A stretch of DNA of 64,000 bases. It comes from Rhodococcus sp. SGAir0479 (lineage in GTDB: Bacteria; Actinomycetota; Actinomycetes; Mycobacteriales; Mycobacteriaceae). The stretch lies in assembly GCF_005484805.1 (NCBI RefSeq), contig NZ_CP039432.1, positions 4,650,001 through 4,714,000 of the forward strand, read 5' to 3'. The notes below the pieces were generated by a model. The model saw only the letters and a program-made list of their open reading frames with translations, did no database searches and was not told the DNA's origin. The translations under genes were made by a program, and so were the position numbers. Numbering within the stretch: the first letter of the stretch is position 1; each line of letters starts with the position of its first letter. Positions 8,461-16,818 of this stretch are shown piece by piece.

Positions 8461-8879
8461 CCATCGACCAGATGCTCGCCGACGCTCGTTCCCAGCTCGA
8501 CCGCATGTACGTCTTCGAACTGGTCGAGGCGCACCGCCGCGGCGCGATCTTCGTGGACATCCGCCCGCAGGCGCAGCGCGCGCTCGAGGGCACGTTGCCC
8601 GGCGCGCTGGCGATCGAGCGGAACGTGCTCGAGTGGCGGCTCGACCCCACCAGCAGCGCGCACCTGGCCCTGGCCGTCGACCACGACGTCGAGTGGGTGA
8701 TCGTGTGCTCCGAGGGGTACACGTCGAGCCTGGCGGCGGCGTCGCTGCGGCAACTCGGCCTGCACAGGGCCACCGACCTCGTGGGTGGGTACAAGGCGAT
8801 CAAGGCTGCCGGTCTCCTCGGCGCGCTGATGGGGGAGCGGCACTGCACCCGCGAGCTCGCGACGGTGTCCGCGCACTGA
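8457..8879 (+). CDS. Rhodanese-like sulfurtransferase
   Basis: This 140-residue single-domain rhodanese-like protein has the conserved FVDIRPQAQRALEGTLPGALAIERN region and the catalytic cysteine in WVIVCSEGYTSSLAA. The active-site loop CSEGYTS is of the size seen in GlpE/thiosulfate sulfurtransferases. It is translationally coupled to the cysteine dioxygenase-like gene; such pairs or fusions occur in other bacteria and are linked to persulfide or thiosulfate handling. GTG 8457 follows a purine-rich GAAGGGGG. Confidence 0.88.
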   Translation: MTIDQMLADARSQLDRMYVFELVEAHRRGAIFVDIRPQAQRALEGTLPGALAIERNVLEWRLDPTSSAHLALAVDHDVEWVIVCSEGYTSSLAAASLRQLGLHRATDLVGGYKAIKAAGLLGALMGERHCTRELATVSAH

Positions 8880-8911
8880 CCGTCCGCTGGGCGGGAGCCC
8901 TGCCGCGGGTA

Positions 8912-9292
8912 CTAGCCGGGGGTGGGGGCGCGGGGGTCGTCGACCGAATGCAGGTCGAGGGTGCCCTCGGGTTCGGACCAGTTGCCGGCGCTGCGGAGCG
9001 CGGCGACGGCGTCGTCGAACGCGTCCACGAGCCACTGGGCGCGGGATTCGTGGATGGGGGTGATTTCGTCGGGCAGATCGAAGAAGCGGACCATCCACCA
9101 TGCGACGACGTCGGGGTCGTCGCTGAGACCGGCCTCGGTGTTGGTGGCCAGCAGGTATCGGCCGAAGGCGAACTCGACGCGGATGGCGTAGTCGTCGCCG
9201 TGGTTCACGACGTTGGTGGGGCGGTGCGTGGCGGCGGCCAGCGTGGCCAGAGCATCGGCGTATCGCTCGGTGTGCTCTCGTTTGCGGGGCAT
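8912..9292 (-). CDS. Hypothetical protein, 126 aa
   Basis: No family recognised. The product is acidic and soluble, rich in Trp and Asp (VVAWWMVRFFDLPDE, RAQWLVDAFDDAV), without signal peptide or membrane segment. The central sequence YAIRVEFAFGRYLLATNTEAGLSDDP has the regular pattern of a folded globular domain and the codon pattern is coding-like. It starts at ATG 9292 without a clear ribosome site and is convergent with the rhodanese-like gene. Function unknown. Confidence 0.65.
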   Translation of the reverse strand: MPRKREHTERYADALATLAAATHRPTNVVNHGDDYAIRVEFAFGRYLLATNTEAGLSDDPDVVAWWMVRFFDLPDEITPIHESRAQWLVDAFDDAVAALRSAGNWSEPEGTLDLHSVDDPRAPTPG

Positions 9293-9423
9293 TGTGCTCG
9301 TCTCGTGTCAGCGACCGCGAAGGCGACACAGGCGCGCCGACACCGCGGCAGCGCGTGTGTTCGGCTGTGACCCGACCCTACAGCGTCGCGGGAGTGCGGC
9401 GAAGCTGCAGGCCGACGCTGGGG
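9293..9423. other. Short non-coding gap
   Basis: This interval lies between the hypothetical gene start and the MerR-type gene stop. It holds no convincing ORF and no strong hairpin. It should contain the promoter for the hypothetical gene, but no TANNNT at leaderless spacing was seen. Confidence 0.4.
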
Positions 9424-9756
9424 TCAGGAGACGGGATCGAGACGAAGACGGCCGGTGAGTGCGGCGTTCTGCTCGCGCAGTTCCCGGTTCTCTTGTTCGA
9501 GGAGCAGGATCTGCTTGATTCCCGTGAGGTTCACGCCCGCTTCGACCAGCTCGGTGACCCGCGCCAGGATCTCGAGGTCGGCGTGGCTGTAGCGGCGGGT
9601 GCCGCCGGAGGTGCGCCCGGGGGTGATCAGGCCGCGCTGCTCGTAGAGCCGCAACGTCTGCGGCCCGATCCCCGTCAGCTCCGCCGTCACCGAGATACCG
9701 AACACGCCGCGGGAACGATCCGCCGTGTCCGTGCGCCGTGGCTCGGCTAAGTCCAT
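9424..9756 (-). CDS. MerR-family regulator, HspR-like
   Basis: This 110-residue protein has an N-terminal MerR-type winged helix (GVFGISVTAELTGIGPQTLRLYEQRGLITPGRTSGGTRRYSHADLEIL), then GVNLTGIKQIL and a short C-terminal coiled coil (LEQENRELREQNAALTGRL). The GVNLxGIKxIL pattern is characteristic of HspR, the repressor of dnaK operons through HAIR sites. Here it is not next to any chaperone gene, so it is either a second HspR paralogue or a related MerR protein. A leaderless promoter precedes its ATG. Confidence 0.8.
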   Translation of the reverse strand: MDLAEPRRTDTADRSRGVFGISVTAELTGIGPQTLRLYEQRGLITPGRTSGGTRRYSHADLEILARVTELVEAGVNLTGIKQILLLEQENRELREQNAALTGRLRLDPVS

Positions 9757-9763
9757 GCACGGG

Positions 9764-9769
9764 AAAGTA
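9764..9769 (-). promoter_or_regulatory. -10 element, leaderless MerR-type gene
   Basis: On the minus strand TACTTT lies exactly 7 nt before ATG 9756 and no Shine-Dalgarno sequence is present. Confidence 0.5.
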
Positions 9770-9930
9770 CCACCACCGTCTCCGGATATCCGGGCTGGAG
9801 TTCACTTCGCGCGAGGGTTCGGTCGCGGTGCGGCCGGGTATCCGGACCGGAGCCGTGCCGGGCTCGCCACCCGCGGTGGCGCCGGCACCCGGCGGTTGCC
9901 GCTATTCACGAACTGCAGGAGGGGCCTGTG

Positions 9931-10506
9931 ATGACCGAGCCCGATCGAGCCGGCGGAGATCTCGACGTCGTCGACATCCTCACCACTGACCATCAGGAGA
10001 TGCTGGAACTGCTCGGCCGCATCGAGCACACGGCCGACGGCGACCGGCGCCGAGAGCTGGCAGACACCGTCACCGCCGAGGTGATGCGCCACGCGGTCGC
10101 GGAGGAGATGTACGTCTACCCGGTTCTCGAACATCGTGTTCCCGAGGGCGCCGCGGAAGTGGAGCGGGACAAAGCGGAACACGAAGAGATCGTCGAGGTG
10201 ATGAAGGAGATGGAGGGGATCGCCGCTTCCGAGCCGACGTTCATGGAACTGGTCCGACGGCTCGACACGCTCCTGCGCCGGCACGCAGGCAGCGAGGAGT
10301 TGGAACAGTTTCCGAGCCTCCGGTCACACCTTCCCCCGAGCGAGTTGGTCGAGATCGGCCGGCAGGTGGAGACGGCGAAGAAGATTGCGCCGACCCGCCC
10401 GCACCCGTCGGCCCCGCACTCCGAGCTCTTCCACAAGAGCATCGGCGCCGGCATCGGCATGGTGGACCGCCTTCGCGACAAGCTCACCGGACGGTCCACC
10501 GGCTGA
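9931..10506 (+). CDS. Hemerythrin HHE-domain protein
   Basis: This 191-residue protein has paired hemerythrin-like cation-binding motifs: DHQEM near residue 22, MRHAVAEEMYVYP, KAEHEEI and RRHAGSEELEQFP. These supply the His/Glu/Asp ligands of a non-haem di-iron site. Family members act in oxygen, NO or redox sensing and storage; the specific role here is unknown. The C-terminal ~50 residues are a Pro-rich, then amphipathic extension. ATG 9931 is supported by GGAGGGG 6 nt upstream. Confidence 0.88.
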   Translation: MTEPDRAGGDLDVVDILTTDHQEMLELLGRIEHTADGDRRRELADTVTAEVMRHAVAEEMYVYPVLEHRVPEGAAEVERDKAEHEEIVEVMKEMEGIAASEPTFMELVRRLDTLLRRHAGSEELEQFPSLRSHLPPSELVEIGRQVETAKKIAPTRPHPSAPHSELFHKSIGAGIGMVDRLRDKLTGRSTG

Positions 10507-10565
10507 CCGCGCCCCGTCCCGGGTGGCCGCCCCGCCACCGGCGACTCGCTCCGCAGACGGCGCCA

Positions 10566-10573
10566 TATAGTCT
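10566..10573 (+). promoter_or_regulatory. -10 region of lysS (leaderless or very short leader)
   Basis: TATAGTCT contains two overlapping TANNNT hexamers ending 10 and 8 nt before GTG 10582. No ribosome-binding site lies between, so lysS is predicted to be leaderless or nearly so. Confidence 0.5.
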
Positions 10574-10581
10574 TGTACCCC

Positions 10582-12093
10582 GTGAGTGAAGCACCCGCCC
10601 AGGACGTAGACGACACCCCCGAGCAGCTCCGGATTCGCCGCGAGAAGCGGGAGCGTCTGCTCGCTCAGGGGCAGGAGCCCTACCCGGTCGCGGTGCCGCG
10701 CACGCACAGTCTCGCGGAGATCCGCGCGCAGTACCCCGACCTGGAACCCGATGCGAGTACCGGACAGGTCGTGGGTGTGGCCGGCCGGGTGATCTTCGTC
10801 CGCAACACCGGGAAGCTGTGCTTTGCGACGCTGCAGGAGGGTGACGGCACGCAGCTGCAGGCGATGCTGAGCCTGGCGAACGTCGGCGAGGACGCCCTGG
10901 CGGCGTGGAAGTCGGATGTCGACCTCGGTGACTTCGTGTTCGTGCACGGTGAAGTGATCAGCTCCCGTCGCGGTGAACTCAGCGTCATGGCCGACTCGTG
11001 GCAGATGGCAGCCAAGTCGCTGCGCCCGCTGCCGGTCGCGCACAAGGAAATGAGCGAGGAGTCCCGCGTGCGGCAGCGCTACGCGGACCTCATCGTCCGG
11101 CCGGAGGCGCGGGACATGGCGCGCAAGCGCGTCGCCGTCGTGCGGGAGCTGCGCAACGCGCTCGAGCGCCGCGGATTCCTCGAGGTGGAGACGCCCATGC
11201 TGCAGACGCTGCACGGCGGCGCGGCGGCACGCCCGTTCGTCACGCACTCGAACGCTCTCGACATCGACCTGTACCTGCGTATCGCCCCGGAGTTGTTCCT
11301 CAAGCGCTGCGTCGTCGGTGGCATCGAGAAGGTGTTCGAGATCAACCGCAATTTCCGCAACGAGGGTGTCGACTCGACGCACTCCCCGGAATTCGCAATG
11401 CTCGAGACCTACGAGGCGTACGGGACCTACGACGATTCCGCGACGATGATCCGCGAGCTCGTCCAGGAAGTGGCGCAGGGTGCGTTCGGCTCGCAGGTGG
11501 TGACCCTCGCGGACGGCACCGAGTACGACTTCGGCGGCGAGTGGAAGACGATGGAGATGTACCCGTCGTTGTCCGAGGCCATCGGTGTCGAGGTCACGCC
11601 GCAGACGTCGGTCGAGGAGCTGCTCGCACTGGCCGTCAAGGTAGGCCTGGAGGTCCCCAAGGACAAGGGCTACGGCCACGGCAAGCTGGTCGAGGAGCTG
11701 TGGGAGCACCAGTGCGGTGACCAGCTGTACGCGCCCACGTTCGTGCGCAACTTCCCGGTCGAGACGTCGCCGTTGACCCGCCAGCACCGCAGCATCGACG
11801 GCGTCACGGAGAAGTGGGATCTGTACGTTCGCGGATTCGAACTCGCGACGGGCTATTCCGAGTTGGTCGATCCGATCATTCAGCGCGAGCGTTTCGTGGA
11901 TCAGGCTCGTCTCGCGTCGGCAGGCGACGACGAGGCAATGGTTCTCGACGAGGAGTTCCTGGCGGCGATGGAGCAGGGCATGCCCCCGACCACGGGAACC
12001 GGTATGGGAATCGACCGGCTGCTCATGGCACTCACCGGATTGGGAATCAGGGAAACCATCTTGTTCCCAATTGTCCGACCGTCTGCGCGCTGA
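10582..12093 (+). CDS. lysS: Lysyl-tRNA synthetase, class II
   Basis: LysS charges tRNA-Lys in the cytoplasm. The 503-residue protein has the N-terminal OB-fold anticodon domain ([30 protein letters not shown]), class II motif 1, motif 2 ([25 protein letters not shown]) and motif 3 ([14 protein letters not shown]). Length is normal for the bacterial enzyme. GTG 10582 was preferred to the TTG at 10573, which would overlap the -10 element. It precedes lsr2 as in mycobacteria. Confidence 0.95.
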   Translation: MSEAPAQDVDDTPEQLRIRREKRERLLAQGQEPYPVAVPRTHSLAEIRAQYPDLEPDASTGQVVGVAGRVIFVRNTGKLCFATLQEGDGTQLQAMLSLANVGEDALAAWKSDVDLGDFVFVHGEVISSRRGELSVMADSWQMAAKSLRPLPVAHKEMSEESRVRQRYADLIVRPEARDMARKRVAVVRELRNALERRGFLEVETPMLQTLHGGAAARPFVTHSNALDIDLYLRIAPELFLKRCVVGGIEKVFEINRNFRNEGVDSTHSPEFAMLETYEAYGTYDDSATMIRELVQEVAQGAFGSQVVTLADGTEYDFGGEWKTMEMYPSLSEAIGVEVTPQTSVEELLALAVKVGLEVPKDKGYGHGKLVEELWEHQCGDQLYAPTFVRNFPVETSPLTRQHRSIDGVTEKWDLYVRGFELATGYSELVDPIIQRERFVDQARLASAGDDEAMVLDEEFLAAMEQGMPPTTGTGMGIDRLLMALTGLGIRETILFPIVRPSAR

Positions 12094-12224
12094 CCGGGAC
12101 TTTTATTTCCCCGGTAATGCCGAGTCATCATTTCCGATGATTCGGGGGTACGATTGCTTTCGACTTACCGGCTGAGGTGCATCGCGCCGCGGCAACGACG
12201 CGTCATTCGGAAGGAATCGACCCC

Positions 12225-12578
12225 ATGGCAAAGAAGGTCACTGTAACGCTCATCGACGACGTGGATCAGGATGCCACCGCCGATGAAACAGTCGAGTTCG
12301 GCGTCGACGGGGTTCTGTACGAGATCGATCTGTCTTCCGAGAATGCGGCGAAGTTGCGCGAGCAGCTCGATGTGTGGGTTTCGCACGCCCGTAAGGTGAC
12401 GAACCGTCGGCGGAGCGGAAAGACCAGCACGCCCGCGTCGGGGTCCTCGGCGCGTGCGTCCGTCGACCGTGAGCAGAGTGCAGCGATTCGAGAATGGGCG
12501 CGCCGCAATGGTTTCACGGTGTCCTCGCGTGGTCGGATCTCGGCGGAAATCACCGAGGCGTACAACAAGGCGCACTGA
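12225..12578 (+). CDS. lsr2: Lsr2 nucleoid-associated xenogeneic silencer
   Basis: Lsr2 bridges AT-rich DNA and silences horizontally acquired genes; it is the H-NS-like protein of mycolata. The 117-residue product has the N-terminal dimerisation domain ([37 protein letters not shown]), a flexible linker rich in Ser/Thr, and the C-terminal DNA-binding domain with the AT-hook-like tripeptide in [18 protein letters not shown] lies at proper distance from ATG 12225. The order lysS-lsr2-clpC1 is conserved, but here the sigma/acyltransferase genes are inserted before clpC1. Confidence 0.95.
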   Translation: MAKKVTVTLIDDVDQDATADETVEFGVDGVLYEIDLSSENAAKLREQLDVWVSHARKVTNRRRSGKTSTPASGSSARASVDREQSAAIREWARRNGFTVSSRGRISAEITEAYNKAH

Positions 12579-13127
12579 TCACGGCGTGAACACGCCTCGT
12601 CTGCGTTCGGCGCGGTGAAAAGTGCGGCGATGCCGTCCGAGTGTGCAACCCGGCGGTGACGGTTCATTGTGGTCGGCGGGTCCGCGATATTGTCGTCGCG
12701 CCCGATTGTCGCTGCGCCCGATTGTCGCCGCAGTTGACAGTTACCACGCCCGCGTGACGACAGTGGATCGGTGACCCGGCACACCTCGTCCGTACCGGGC
12801 CGCGGCGGAAATGCTCCGCGCGAAATGGGCATTCCGGGTGGCCTCGAACTCGTTGCCCCTGCATTTAGGGCATACGTCCGCCGCGTGCCCGAAAACAGGA
12901 CTTTCGGTCTTTGTGCGCTCGACGCGCATTCGGTGTGCTTCTTTCGCCGGTCGCGGAATGACTCCGATGAACACAGTGCGGAACCGTCGCGGCGCGAACT
13001 ACGGTGGGCTGGCGGCGGATGTGCTCGCCACGCCGAACCGCCTGTGTCGGCGGGTGCCGTGCGCGGCCGTCGAGCCGGGGGGGCTGGGCGCAACTTCCGA
13101 TCCGGCCGGAGGAAGGAGAGACCACGC
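12579..13127. other. 549-bp region without a confident gene
   Basis: After lsr2 there is a small hairpin (12583-12596), then stretches of lower GC with a 16-bp tandem repeat (12689-12736). A minus-strand frame at 12741-12974 contains a CPKC motif and the words GNEFEATRNAHF, which look like part of a zinc ribbon. It has only one CxxC, no ribosome site and no clear end, so it is not called a gene. A strong GGAGGAAGGAG at 13110-13120 belongs to the next gene. Confidence 0.5.
12689..12736 (+). repeat. Three 16-bp tandem repeats downstream of lsr2
   Basis: The unit ATTGTCGYYGCGCCCG occurs at 12689-12704 and 12705-12720, and a third copy at 12721-12736 diverges after ATTGTCGCCGC. The purpose is unknown; it could be a variable-number repeat or a binding array. 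Confidence 0.7.
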
Positions 13128-14978
13128 GTGCGAGCGATTCCGGAGGCGACCGCCGCGAGCGACGTCGGGCCACGCGCCCGCCGAGCGCCGAGCCGGTGGT
13201 GGCCCATGACGTCTCGCCGGGTGTTGTCGGTCGCGGTCGCGCTCGTGGCATTTCAACTCGTGGTGCGCGGCCTGGTCGCGTTCTCGGGGGACTTCTACTG
13301 GGACGACCTGATCCTGATCAGCCGTTCGGGCGGGTACGGGGCGCCGTCCGGCGACTTCCTGTTCTACGACCACGACGGCCACCTCATGCCGGGGGCCTTC
13401 CTGGTGGCATGGATCTCGACGACGCTGGCGCCCCTCGACTGGGCGGTGCCGGCGGTGACGCTGATCGCGCTGCAGGCACTCGCGTCCCTCGCGGTGCTGC
13501 GGGTGCTGCGCCTGCTGCTCGGGTCGCGCCCGGTGCTGTTGCTGCCGTTCGCCTTCTACCTCTTCTCCCCGCTCACGCTGCCCTCCTTCGCGTGGTGGGC
13601 TGCGGGCCTCAACTCGCTGCCGATGCAGATCGCTCTGGCCTGGGTGGCAGGTGACGCGCTCCGGCTGCTGCGTACCGGTCGTGTCCGGTACGCCGTCTCG
13701 GGCACGGCGGTGACGGTGCTGGCGCTCGCGTTCTTCGAGAAGTCGGTGCTGGTGCCGATCGCGGCGTTCGTGATCGTGGCGTTGACGAATCACGTCGACG
13801 GCATCGACCGCCCGGTGCGCGCCGCGCTCGTGCGCGGCCGGATGCTGTGGATACCACTGGTCGTGGTCGTCGCCGGGTGGGCGGCCCTGTACCTGCACTT
13901 CACCCACTCCCGGCTGGTGGTGCCCTCGGCGACCCAGACGGCGGGACTGGCACATCACGGCACGTCACTGGGACTCGTACCGACCCTGCTCGGCGGGCCG
14001 TGGGGATGGGACCGGTGGCCACCCAGCCCGCCGTGGGCCACACCGCCGGTGGTGCTGGTGGTCGTCGGCTGGCTGGCCGTCGCCGCGGCCCTCGTGTGGT
14101 CGCTGCGGTACCGCCAGCGCACCGCCGGCGTGTGGGTGTCGTTGCTCGTGTACGTCGCGGTCTCCGAGGCGGCGATGATTCTCACCCGGTCCGGCCCCGA
14201 CACCGCGTACGAACTCGCCCAGACGCTGCGCTACGTCGCCGACAGCGCCGTGGTGATCGCGATCGGCTGGGCGCTGCTCGCGCGCGCACCGCGGCGGCCG
14301 GGCCCTCGGCCGCTGCCCCGGCCCCGCCCGGTCCTCGTCGCCGCGCTGGTGGTCCTGTTCGTCGCGAGCAGTCTGTGGTCGACGGTGACCTTCGTGCAGC
14401 GGTGGCAGGACAACCCGACCGTCGCGTATCTCGCCAACGGGCGAGCGTCCCTCGACGCCAACCGCAGTGCCCCGCTGCTGGACCAGCCGGTGTCGATCTA
14501 CGTCCTGCTGCCCGTCGCCTACCCGCACAACACCACCAGTCGTATCTTCGGCCCCCTGCGGGATCGCCCGGAGTTCGCGCGCTCGACCGACTATCTGCAG
14601 CTGTTCGACGACTCCGGCAAACTCGTCCCGGCCGCCGTCACCTCCACCCGCAGCATCGGCCAGGGACCCGAGCCCGGGTGCGGCTACCGGATCACGGACG
14701 AACCGACGGAACTGCCGCTGGACGGGCCGTTGATCGACTGGGAGTGGACGGCGCAGCTCAACTACTTCGCGAGCGCGGACGGCGCCCTCGACGTGAGCCT
14801 GAACCGCAGCGGCGACACCGTCAGGGTGCCGGTGGAAGCGGGGCTGAACCGGGCGTTCGTGCGCCTGTACGGAGCCGGGGACGCGGTCCGGGTGCGCTCG
14901 GCGACGGACGGTCTGACGGTCTGCATCGGCGCCGGACCGGTCGGATCCGTCGCCCCGGCGCAGGGGTCGGGATCGTGA
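13128..14978 (+). CDS. Large polytopic membrane protein, GT-C-like
   Basis: This 616-residue protein has about ten hydrophobic helices in residues 30-430 and a soluble C-terminal domain (about residues 440-610). After the first helix comes DFYWDDLILISR, where paired Asp residues in the first extracellular loop recall the GT-C glycosyltransferase fold. No named family was recognised; a lipid-linked sugar transferase acting on the envelope is plausible but unproven. GTG 13128 was chosen because GGAAGGAG lies 8 nt upstream; ATG 13206 is the alternative. It overlaps the acyltransferase gene by 4 nt, so the two probably act on the same glycan or lipid. Confidence 0.7.
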   Translation: MRAIPEATAASDVGPRARRAPSRWWPMTSRRVLSVAVALVAFQLVVRGLVAFSGDFYWDDLILISRSGGYGAPSGDFLFYDHDGHLMPGAFLVAWISTTLAPLDWAVPAVTLIALQALASLAVLRVLRLLLGSRPVLLLPFAFYLFSPLTLPSFAWWAAGLNSLPMQIALAWVAGDALRLLRTGRVRYAVSGTAVTVLALAFFEKSVLVPIAAFVIVALTNHVDGIDRPVRAALVRGRMLWIPLVVVVAGWAALYLHFTHSRLVVPSATQTAGLAHHGTSLGLVPTLLGGPWGWDRWPPSPPWATPPVVLVVVGWLAVAAALVWSLRYRQRTAGVWVSLLVYVAVSEAAMILTRSGPDTAYELAQTLRYVADSAVVIAIGWALLARAPRRPGPRPLPRPRPVLVAALVVLFVASSLWSTVTFVQRWQDNPTVAYLANGRASLDANRSAPLLDQPVSIYVLLPVAYPHNTTSRIFGPLRDRPEFARSTDYLQLFDDSGKLVPAAVTSTRSIGQGPEPGCGYRITDEPTELPLDGPLIDWEWTAQLNYFASADGALDVSLNRSGDTVRVPVEAGLNRAFVRLYGAGDAVRVRSATDGLTVCIGAGPVGSVAPAQGSGS

Positions 14979-16174
14979 GCACCGACGTGGCGTCGTCGGG
15001 GTACGTCCGTTCGCTGACCGGTCTGCGCGCCGTGGCCGCCCTGCTCGTCGTCGGCGCCCACGCCGCCTTCTGGACCGGCCGGTACACGGCCGACCTCGCC
15101 GGTGAGGCCTTCTCCCGACTCGAGATCGGCGTCCCGATCTTCTTCGCGCTGTCCGGTTTCCTGCTGTTCCGGCCGTGGCTGCAGGCCGCGGCCGGGACAC
15201 GTGAGCTGCCCTCGTCCCGCACCTATCTGTGGCACCGGGCGCGGCGGATCCTGCCGGCGTACTGGATCGCCGTCGTGGCGACGTACGTGATCTATCTGTT
15301 CCGGGACGACGCGGGGGAGACCGGCCTGGGGTGGTCCGGCTTCGTGCGGAACATGACGCTCACCCAGATCTACGGGACCGGGCACCTGCACACCGGGTTG
15401 ACGCAGACGTGGAGTCTCGCGGTCGAGGCGACGTTCTACCTGCTGTTGCCGGTCCTCGGCTGGTTCCTGGTCGTCGTCGTGTGTCGTCGCCACTGGCATC
15501 CGATCCGGTTGGCGGCCGCTCTGGTGGCGCTGGCCGCGATCACGCCGCTGTGGACGGCCGTCACGCATCACACCGACATCACGTTCACCGCCCGGCTGTG
15601 GCTGCCCGGTTTCATCGCCTGGTTCGCAGGCGGCATGCTGCTCGCGCTCGCGTCGGTGACGGTGCGGCGGTGCAACCCCTACGGCATGGGGCTCGCGGCG
15701 CTCTACTTCCTGCTCCTCGCCTGCACTCCGCTGGCCGGGGAGGCGACGATCGTGCCGGCGGACGCGACCGAGGCGGTCACCAAGTCCGTGCTGTACCTGC
15801 TGTTCGCGATGTCGTTGATGGCGCCGCTGGTGATCGGCGACCGTCCCGGCCCGCTCGGCAGACTGTGTTCCTCCCCGCCGCTGGTGTGGCTGGGGGAGAT
15901 CTCGTACGAGTTGTTCCTGGTGCATCTCGTGGTGATGGAGTTCGTCGTCGACATGCTCGGCTACCGCACGTTCCAGGGGTCGACCGTCGGCGTCTTCGTG
16001 GTCACCGTCGCGTTCTCGGTGCCGATCGCGTGGGCGCTGCACCGGACCCTGCTGCGCGTCGTGCCCAGCGGGCCGCGCCGGGAGCGTCGACCGATGGCCG
16101 CGGTCCGACGCGACGAGGTCGTCGCCGACGGCGTTCCCGACCTCGGTGCGCCGGCGCCCAGCCGCGTCGACTGA
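14975..16174 (+). CDS. Acyltransferase 3 family membrane protein
   Basis: This 399-residue protein has about ten transmembrane helices. The N-terminal signature SLTGLRAVAALLVVGAHAAF carries the catalytic-type Arg and His of acyltransferase 3 (OafA-like) proteins, and GVPIFFALSGFLLFRPW and TWSLAVEATFYLLLP follow as expected. Such enzymes O-acylate cell-surface sugars, lipids or antibiotics. The start is GTG 14975 in GTGA, overlapping the upstream membrane gene. The acceptor substrate is unknown. Confidence 0.88.
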   Translation: MSTDVASSGYVRSLTGLRAVAALLVVGAHAAFWTGRYTADLAGEAFSRLEIGVPIFFALSGFLLFRPWLQAAAGTRELPSSRTYLWHRARRILPAYWIAVVATYVIYLFRDDAGETGLGWSGFVRNMTLTQIYGTGHLHTGLTQTWSLAVEATFYLLLPVLGWFLVVVVCRRHWHPIRLAAALVALAAITPLWTAVTHHTDITFTARLWLPGFIAWFAGGMLLALASVTVRRCNPYGMGLAALYFLLLACTPLAGEATIVPADATEAVTKSVLYLLFAMSLMAPLVIGDRPGPLGRLCSSPPLVWLGEISYELFLVHLVVMEFVVDMLGYRTFQGSTVGVFVVTVAFSVPIAWALHRTLLRVVPSGPRRERRPMAAVRRDEVVADGVPDLGAPAPSRVD

Positions 16175-16179
16175 CCGGA

Positions 16180-16206
16180 TGTCACATTCGCTCCGCCGGC
16201 GGTGTC
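16180..16206 (+). promoter_or_regulatory. ECF41-type promoter upstream of the AhpD-like gene
   Basis: TGTCACA (16180-16186) is followed after exactly 16 nt by TGTC (16203-16206). The known ECF41 autoregulated promoter is TGTCACA-N16-CGTC, so only one -10 base differs. The gene encoding the ECF41 sigma factor is in the operon it would drive. Confidence 0.8.
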
Positions 16207-16239
16207 TCCATGCCGAGAGACGCAACCGGAGGAGGAATC

Positions 16240-16818
16240 ATGACGAGCAACACCCGCATTCCCAAGGCCGAACCGACCGGCGTCTACGGGTCCGTGGTCA
16301 AGTGGATGTCGCGCAGGATGGTCGGCGACGTCGCCGAGCCGATCGCGGTGTCGTGGCACAACCGGAAGGTGCTGAACTTCAGTTTCACGGTGGGGCGCAA
16401 GGCGCAGAAGTGGAACTGCTGCGACGAGAACCTCAAGTCCTTCGCGCACATGGCGGTCGCGAGCCTGGTCGGTTGCAGCTTCTGCCTCGACTTCGGCTAC
16501 TTCCACGCCCACAACGAGGGCCTCGACCTCGACAAGGCGCGGGAGGTGCCGCGCTGGCGGGAGTCCGACGTCTTCACACCGCTCGAACGCGACGTCATGG
16601 AGTACGCGGAAGCGATGACCGTGACGCCGCCCGCCGTGACCGACGAACTGTCGGCGCGCTTGCTGGATGCGCTCGGCCCGGCGGCGTTGGTGGAGTTGAC
16701 CGCGTTCGTGGCGGTCGCGAATCTGATGACCCGCACCAACACCGCGTTCGGCATCGAGTCGCAGGGCTTCGCGGCCGCGTGTGGCCTGCAGCCGCTGGCC
16801 GTACGCTCTGCGACATGA
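16240..16818 (+). CDS. AhpD-like carboxymuconolactone decarboxylase family protein (ECF41 partner)
   Basis: This 192-residue protein has the CMD/AhpD core with the CxxC redox motif in LVGCSFCLDFGYFHAHNEGLD, where the two Cys and a nearby His form the peroxidase-type centre. ECF41 sigma genes are typically next to a carboxymuconolactone decarboxylase, oxidoreductase or epimerase gene that they control, and this is that partner. GGAGGAGG lies just before ATG 16240. Substrate unknown; a role in peroxide or electrophile stress is a reasonable guess. Confidence 0.9.
   Translation: MTSNTRIPKAEPTGVYGSVVKWMSRRMVGDVAEPIAVSWHNRKVLNFSFTVGRKAQKWNCCDENLKSFAHMAVASLVGCSFCLDFGYFHAHNEGLDLDKAREVPRWRESDVFTPLERDVMEYAEAMTVTPPAVTDELSARLLDALGPAALVELTAFVAVANLMTRTNTAFGIESQGFAAACGLQPLAVRSAT
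16802..16807 (+). promoter_or_regulatory. -10 element, leaderless sigma factor transcript
   Basis: TACGCT lies 7 nt before ATG 16815, inside the last codons of the AhpD-like gene. It would allow sigma factor expression independent of the ECF41 promoter. Confidence 0.45.

Noticed and set aside
12741-12974. Small minus-strand frame with CPKC and GNEFEATRNAHF
   Set aside because: Only one CxxC pair, no ribosome site, no promoter, and no second zinc half-site, so it is described as a possible gene remnant and not annotated as a CDS.
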